Notes under the pieces: generated by a model
Told to the model about the DNA's origin: nothing
The model's input: the letters and a program-made list of their open reading frames with translations, nothing else
The model's database searches: none
Translations under genes and position numbers: made by a program
Shown: positions 7,201 through 7,831 of the stretch, piece by piece
Position numbering within the stretch: the first letter of the stretch is position 1
Layout of the letters: each line of letters opens with the position of its first letter
Source of the DNA: an uncultured Bacteroidota bacterium
GTDB lineage: Bacteria; Bacteroidota; Bacteroidia; Chitinophagales; Chitinophagaceae
NCBI GenBank assembly: GCA_903906615.1
Contig: CAIVKT010000042.1
Coordinates: forward strand, 1 to 7,831
Length of the DNA stretch: 7,831 nucleotides
Direction: 5' to 3'

Positions 7201-7789
7201 TAGTAACTGAGGGAGCAACAGGAGAGGCCAATGAGAGATCGCCGAAATCGGTGCCGCTTGTACCGGTAACAATACCTGTAATGCCCGCCGTTGTTGAAGC
7301 ATAGATATATGCCGGTGTGGAAGATGTAGATGTTGCCTGCACCTGGATGCCGCTTACATCAAGCCCATCAAGATTAGTTGTTCCACTGCAAACGATCGTG
7401 ATCGTAATGGAAGAAGATGATATCGAAGTGGTGGTGGCAGATGTTATATCCGGGTTGCTGAAACCATACGTCAAAGTAGAAGACGGATTGAACTGCCAGC
7501 CCGCGGGTGCGCTAAGTGTCAGTGTATTAGTACCCGCCGAAAAATCGCCCGTACTGTTTTCTTCAATGAAAAAATCTGTAAGCGCCGTATACGCAGGAGC
7601 ACTACCGCCTACAGCAGTATTCGGACAGATGCCGGTACCATCAAAAGCAGAGAACACCGTCACCTGTGCAAAACCTGCCTGGCTTAAGCAGGCCAACAGG
7701 ATGGTCGCGAACAACGTTTTCATGGTTTTCTTACCATTGAGGCTACGGGCTGCAAGGGCAACAAAAGATAGTAAAGAAAGTTTTTTCAT
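1289..7789 (-). CDS. Giant secreted modular repeat protein with type IX secretion sorting domain (adhesin-like)
   Basis: One unbroken frame of 2166 codons encodes an exported, beta-rich multidomain protein. Residues counted from the ATG at 7789 are: signal peptide 23-42, N-terminal beta domain 43-189, Ig/PKD-like domain 190-277, type A modules 279-357 and 358-437, fifteen type B modules 438-1774, BIG2-like modules 1775-1855 and 1856-1935, Ig-like domains 1936-2012 and 2013-2082, and T9SS sorting domain 2083-2166. I see no catalytic domain. The architecture suggests a surface adhesin, matrix component or extended stalk, but the role is inference. The outer ATG is the limit of the frame. The ATG at 7723 (residue 23) is the likelier start: it has an A at -3, the A-rich leader AAGAAAACC and a clean signal peptide, giving 2144 residues. 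The gene stands alone, convergent with the MazG-like gene. A type A tail normally needs no PorP/SprF partner gene, and none is seen. Residues 43-2082 contain only seven Lys or Arg. Confidence 0.95.
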   Translation of the reverse strand: MKKLSLLSFVALAARSLNGKKTMKTLFATILLACLSQAGFAQVTVFSAFDGTGICPNTAVGGSAPAYTALTDFFIEENSTGDFSAGTNTLTLSAPAGWQFNPSSTLTYGFSNPDITSATTTSISSSSITITIVCSGTTNLDGLDVSGIQVQATSTSSTPAYIYASTTAGITGIVTGTSGTDFGDLSLASPVAPSVTIAASPTGSVCSGSGITFTPTPTNGGTPSYQWFINGTLVASGSPFATSTLNNGDLVDAVMTSTASCVTPSTATSNTITASILPLPTTVTVSGGGTFCGSTTVTASNGGSGTIYFQGTTSNGTSTGTPGGTQTISSSGTYYFRAQSAGGCWGTQGSVTVVINPLPTAVTVTGGGTYCVGSAILTASNGGSGTIYFEGTTSNGTSTATPATTESIASSGTYYFRAQSSAGCWSTQGSAVISINTPPTAFTVTGGGAYCSGGTGVPVGLSGSQSGVNYQLFNGSTGLGIVPGTGSAITFGSITAAATYTVTATNTTSGCTNGMTGSATVSINPLPTQYAVNGGGGYCIGGTGAVVGMANSDAGISYQLYNGSTATGSAIVSAGGAFNFGSETAVGTYTVNATNPATGCTNPMTGSVAVFTNPLPAAFVVTGGGGYCAGGTGVHVGLFSSVAGTNYQLFNGATALGIMAGTGGSIDFGLETVAGTYTVVATTTATSCTNNMTGSAIVVINPLPNAYTVTGGGGYCTGGTGVHVGLSGSDAGVSYQLYNGGTAVGSIVAGTGSAIDFGLQTSAGASYTVTAVNTTTGCTANMTGSVAVVINALPTAYTVGGGGSYCLGGTGMNITLSNSIIGVNYQLAYLGSPIGAPVAGSGALLTFGPETGAGAYTISATDGTTGCTNNMTGSATITISPLPNVYAVSVSGGGSYCAGGTGVDITLGGSDAGINYRLIRNGAFLVNTLAGTGFGLDYGLTTTTGAYTVTAVNATTGCTSNMSGTATVTTNPLPTAYAVTGGGTICSGSTGVAVNLTGSTTGIGYQLMLNGFALSTPVTGTGSGITFGLETVAGTYTAVATDPVTGCTNNMIGSVTVSVNITPTAFAVTGGGNYCSGTAGVVIGISGSATGVNYELMNGVTIESTLPGTGSAISFPAQTTPGSYTVVGTNAISGCFAAMSGSATVSVNPLPGAFAMAGGGSYCSGGTGVDVSLAGSATGINYQLYKNGAVSGGIMAGTGSAIDFGMETVAGTYTVIATDAVTACTVNMTGSSIVSINPLPTAFTVTGGGSYCSGGTGVHVGLSGSASGISYQMYISFTASGAAVPGTGSALDFGLQTTDGFYTVIATDNTTLCTNDMISGVTVVPLPLPTAHTVTGGGHYCAGGAGVHIGLDGTDAGVNYQLYRGATLVGSSIAGTGSAIDFGLETVAGTYTVVATDGSTLCTNNMTGEAVVVIDALPLFYTVGGGGLYCAGGTGVDVNLSGSDLTINYQTLVNGSIVGSPVAGTGSLLDFGLETTTGTYTVVATNTITGCVNLMTGSVTVSTNPLPIAYAVTGGGAYCSGGAGEDITLSNSETGFSYQLFNGASTSGAPLTGTTGSSVDFGFELAAGTYTVVATNPSTGCTNNMANSVGVTVNALPSAYTVGGGGNYCAGGTGVHVTLTGSDLPISYQIFVNGVSTGSAALGTGTPPLDFGLETTTGTYTVVATNTVTGCVNNMTGSVTVSTNPLPGAFTVTGGGSYCAGGTGVHVGLSGSVAGINYQLFDDGTVTGTAATGTGLTIDFGLETAAGTYTVVATNGTTGCTSNMTGFVGITVNPLPSVSAITGRDSVCFAGTTTLSDATTGGVWTSSNVANATVGSASGVVTGVAVGTVTITYTYTNGSGCSAFVTYAMPVLPAPAVGIVTGPNTVCAGASITLGDGTTGGVWSSSDTTIATVGSTGAVTGVAIGGANISYTFTDANGCSASAPYAITVGAGIPASSVLPGASATLCHGNPVDLSVSPTSTAVTYQWFVDGTAISGAFSSTYTATTAGDYTVVLNNGTCTETLSGTAVLPTPNPVITLDTVANLLFAGPYVTFQWYLNGAAIPGATDNNVMMTAPAGSIYTVVVGDVNGCSDSSGVFVVPGTVSGVASVVTASNIRIYPNPASSVLHIDAPGKVYVSIISADGKVLIDHDEAVSLNVSNIADGVYLIMVYDKDNILVKTDKFVKMQ
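1292..1543 (-). other. Type A T9SS C-terminal sorting domain
   Basis: Residues 2083-2166 end the protein with the type A Por secretion tail (TIGR04183-like) pattern: IRIYPNPASSVLHI, then VYVSIISADGKVL, then IADGVYLIMV and the Lys-rich end VKTDKFVKMQ. The YPNP turn (2098-2101), the DGK and DGVY turns and the basic final strand are all present. Such tails direct proteins across the outer membrane and are usually cleaved, with the protein then attached to the surface or released. Six Lys and one Arg lie in this tail, as many Lys plus Arg as in the preceding 2040 residues. Confidence 0.95.
1544..1984 (-). other. Two C-terminal Ig-like domains before the sorting signal
   Basis: Residues 1936-2012 carry SATLCHGNPVDLSV, TYQWFVDGTAISGA and DYTVVLNNGTC, an Ig-like domain with a Cys pair. 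Residues 2013-2082 carry VTFQWYLNGAAIPGAT and YTVVVGDVNGCSDSSG, the short domain that very often precedes a T9SS tail. The second domain has only the late Cys; the position of the early one is replaced by DTVANLLFAG. It is the only module in the protein without a cysteine pair. Confidence 0.8.
1985..2467 (-). repeat. Two tandem BIG2-like modules (type C, 80-81 residues)
   Basis: C1 spans 2225-2467 (residues 1775-1855) and C2 spans 1985-2224 (1856-1935). Both contain a VCxAG-type opening, then TTGGVWSSSDTTIATVGS (C2; C1 has TTGGVWTSSNVANATVGS), a TGVAxG turn, a strand of alternating hydrophobic residues (ITYTYT or ISYTFT) and a Gly-Cys. The pattern W-S-S-S/N...ATV...G.V.TGVA.G is typical of bacterial Ig-like group 2 (BIG2) domains, which are common in adhesins and other surface proteins. 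Confidence 0.85.
2468..3541 (-). repeat. Two-module super-repeat: modules B12-B13 and B14-B15, 537 bp each
   Basis: Modules B12-B13 (3005-3541) and B14-B15 (2468-3004) are each exactly 179 codons. B12 and B14 share about 69 of 89 aligned residues, and their final halves (LDFGLETTTGTYTVVATNT through MTGSVTVSTNP) differ at only two positions. B13 and B15 share the unusual ending VGVTVN or VGITVN and the AAGTYTVVATN strand. At DNA level 2761-2820 and 3301-3360 align without gaps with about 52 of 60 bases identical, including a 26-base identical run at 2796-2821 and 3336-3361. This points to duplication of a two-module unit. Confidence 0.75.
2468..6478 (-). repeat. Array of fifteen type B beta modules (88-91 residues, about 267 bp each)
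   Basis: Residues 438-1774 form fifteen head-to-tail modules of 88, 89, 88, 90, 89, 91, 89, 88, 89, 89, 89, 89, 90, 90 and 89 residues. The consensus begins LPTAYTVTGGGSYCAGGTGV, continues HVGLSGSxAGINYQLYNG, then GTGSAIDFGLETVAGTYT, and ends with VVATNxTTGCTNNMTGS plus a VTVxxNP linker. Each copy has exactly two Cys, one in the opening GGGxYC and one in the TGC near the end. Length, YQL core strand, TYTVVAT strand and the cysteine pair fit an Ig/PKD-like sandwich. Module 6 carries a two-residue insertion (VSVSGGG). The array probably forms a long rod that displays or spaces other domains; that function is inference. At DNA level the copies have diverged, so it is an old array with some recent duplication. 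Confidence 0.92.
6479..6955 (-). repeat. Two tandem type A Ig-like modules (79 and 80 residues)
   Basis: Module A1 spans 6719-6955 (residues 279-357) and A2 spans 6479-6718 (358-437). Both read LPTxVTVxGGGTxC, then TASNGGSGTIYFxGTTSNGT, then SSGTYYFRAQS and GCWxTQGS. By hand alignment they share about 70% identity. They resemble Ig-like CHU_C-associated modules, in which the late TYY strand precedes a Gly-Cys. They keep the LP start, the GGG-x-x-C opening and the terminal Gly-Cys of the type B modules, so A and B probably share a common ancestor with a different middle section. Confidence 0.85.
6959..7222 (-). other. Ig/PKD-like domain preceding the module arrays
   Basis: Residues 190-277 run from PVAPSVTIAASPTGSVCSGS to TITASIL. 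The pattern SPTGSVCSGSGITFTPTPTNGG, then SYQWFINGTLV, then a late Cys (ASCVTP) is the Ig/PKD-like fold signature common in Bacteroidota secreted proteins: Cys on an early strand, YQW on the core strand, Cys near the end. It is a single copy that links the N-terminal domain to the repeat arrays. Confidence 0.7.
7223..7663 (-). other. N-terminal beta domain of the giant protein
   Basis: Residues 43-189, from VTVFSAFDGTGICP to GDLSLAS, are Ser/Thr/Gly rich with alternating hydrophobic residues, as in a beta sandwich. Segments such as SAPAGWQFNP and TNLDGLDVSGIQV resemble an N-terminal domain often found directly after the signal peptide of large Bacteroidota secreted proteins. It has one Cys near each end (GICPN and IVCSG), possibly a disulfide. 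It contains no Lys or Arg. No enzymatic motif is visible and I cannot name the family securely. Confidence 0.6.
7664..7723 (-). other. Signal peptide and favoured start of the giant protein
   Basis: Starting at the inner ATG (7723) the protein reads MKTLFATILLACLSQAGFAQ: a lysine, a hydrophobic core and the small-residue motif AFA before Q. This is a textbook Sec signal peptidase I site and is expected for a T9SS substrate, which must first cross the inner membrane. The alternative start 22 codons upstream adds MKKLSLLSFVALAARSLNGKKT. That extension is itself partly hydrophobic but is followed by a basic stretch, which would make an unusually long, charged n-region. A lipoprotein reading of LLAC was considered; the hydrophobic run continuing past the Cys to AFA-Q fits Sec type I better. 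Confidence 0.8.
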
Positions 7790-7831
7790 GCGGTTGATAT
7801 TAAAATAAAGATTATTACTCCTGATTTATAG

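Noticed and set aside
6283..7302. Additional minus-strand frames at 6283-6678, 6730-6933 and 7087-7302
   Set aside because: They are alternative frames within the giant gene, with low-complexity His/Gln/Ala/Leu-rich translations caused by the repeat codon pattern.
1289..7789. The repeat gene as a novel toxin, polymorphic effector or defence system
   Set aside because: There is no catalytic or toxin domain, no immunity-type neighbour and no defence gene nearby. All recognisable parts are structural beta modules plus a T9SS tail.

Overview
The window looks like chromosomal DNA of a Bacteroidota bacterium, most likely a Chitinophaga-like or Sphingobacteria-like lineage. Three things point there: a C-terminal type IX secretion (T9SS) sorting domain on the giant protein, starts without Shine-Dalgarno sites but with A/T-rich leaders, and TTTG-type candidate promoter elements. 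The order-level placement is inference from protein style only.

Layout from left to right. Positions 1-722 (minus strand) hold the N-terminal 240 codons of a MoxR-family AAA+ ATPase whose 3' end lies beyond the left edge. Positions 723-820 are a short A/T-rich divergent spacer with candidate promoters on both strands and an 11-bp direct repeat. Positions 821-1153 (plus) encode a complete 110-residue MazG-like nucleotide pyrophosphohydrolase. Positions 1154-1288 separate this gene from a convergent one and contain a perfect 13-bp-stem hairpin that probably terminates both. Positions 1289-7789 (minus) are a single uninterrupted gene of up to 2166 codons, filling 83% of the window. Positions 7790-7831 are its A/T-rich leader.

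The giant gene encodes a secreted, modular, beta-rich surface protein. In order it has a signal peptide, an N-terminal beta domain, one Ig/PKD-like domain, two modules of about 79 residues (type A), fifteen modules of 88-91 residues (type B), two BIG2-like modules (type C), two Ig-like domains and a type A T9SS sorting domain. The type B array shows a two-module super-repeat, junction-linked sequence variants, a conserved cysteine pair in every module and an almost complete lack of Lys and Arg.

The three genes show no evident functional link. The MoxR and MazG-like genes diverge, and the MazG-like and giant genes converge on a shared terminator. I see no RNA gene, CRISPR array, insertion sequence or broken gene. 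The module types are of a kind widespread in Bacteroidota secreted proteins, so I do not claim a new system. The noteworthy content is the internal history and composition of the repeat protein.
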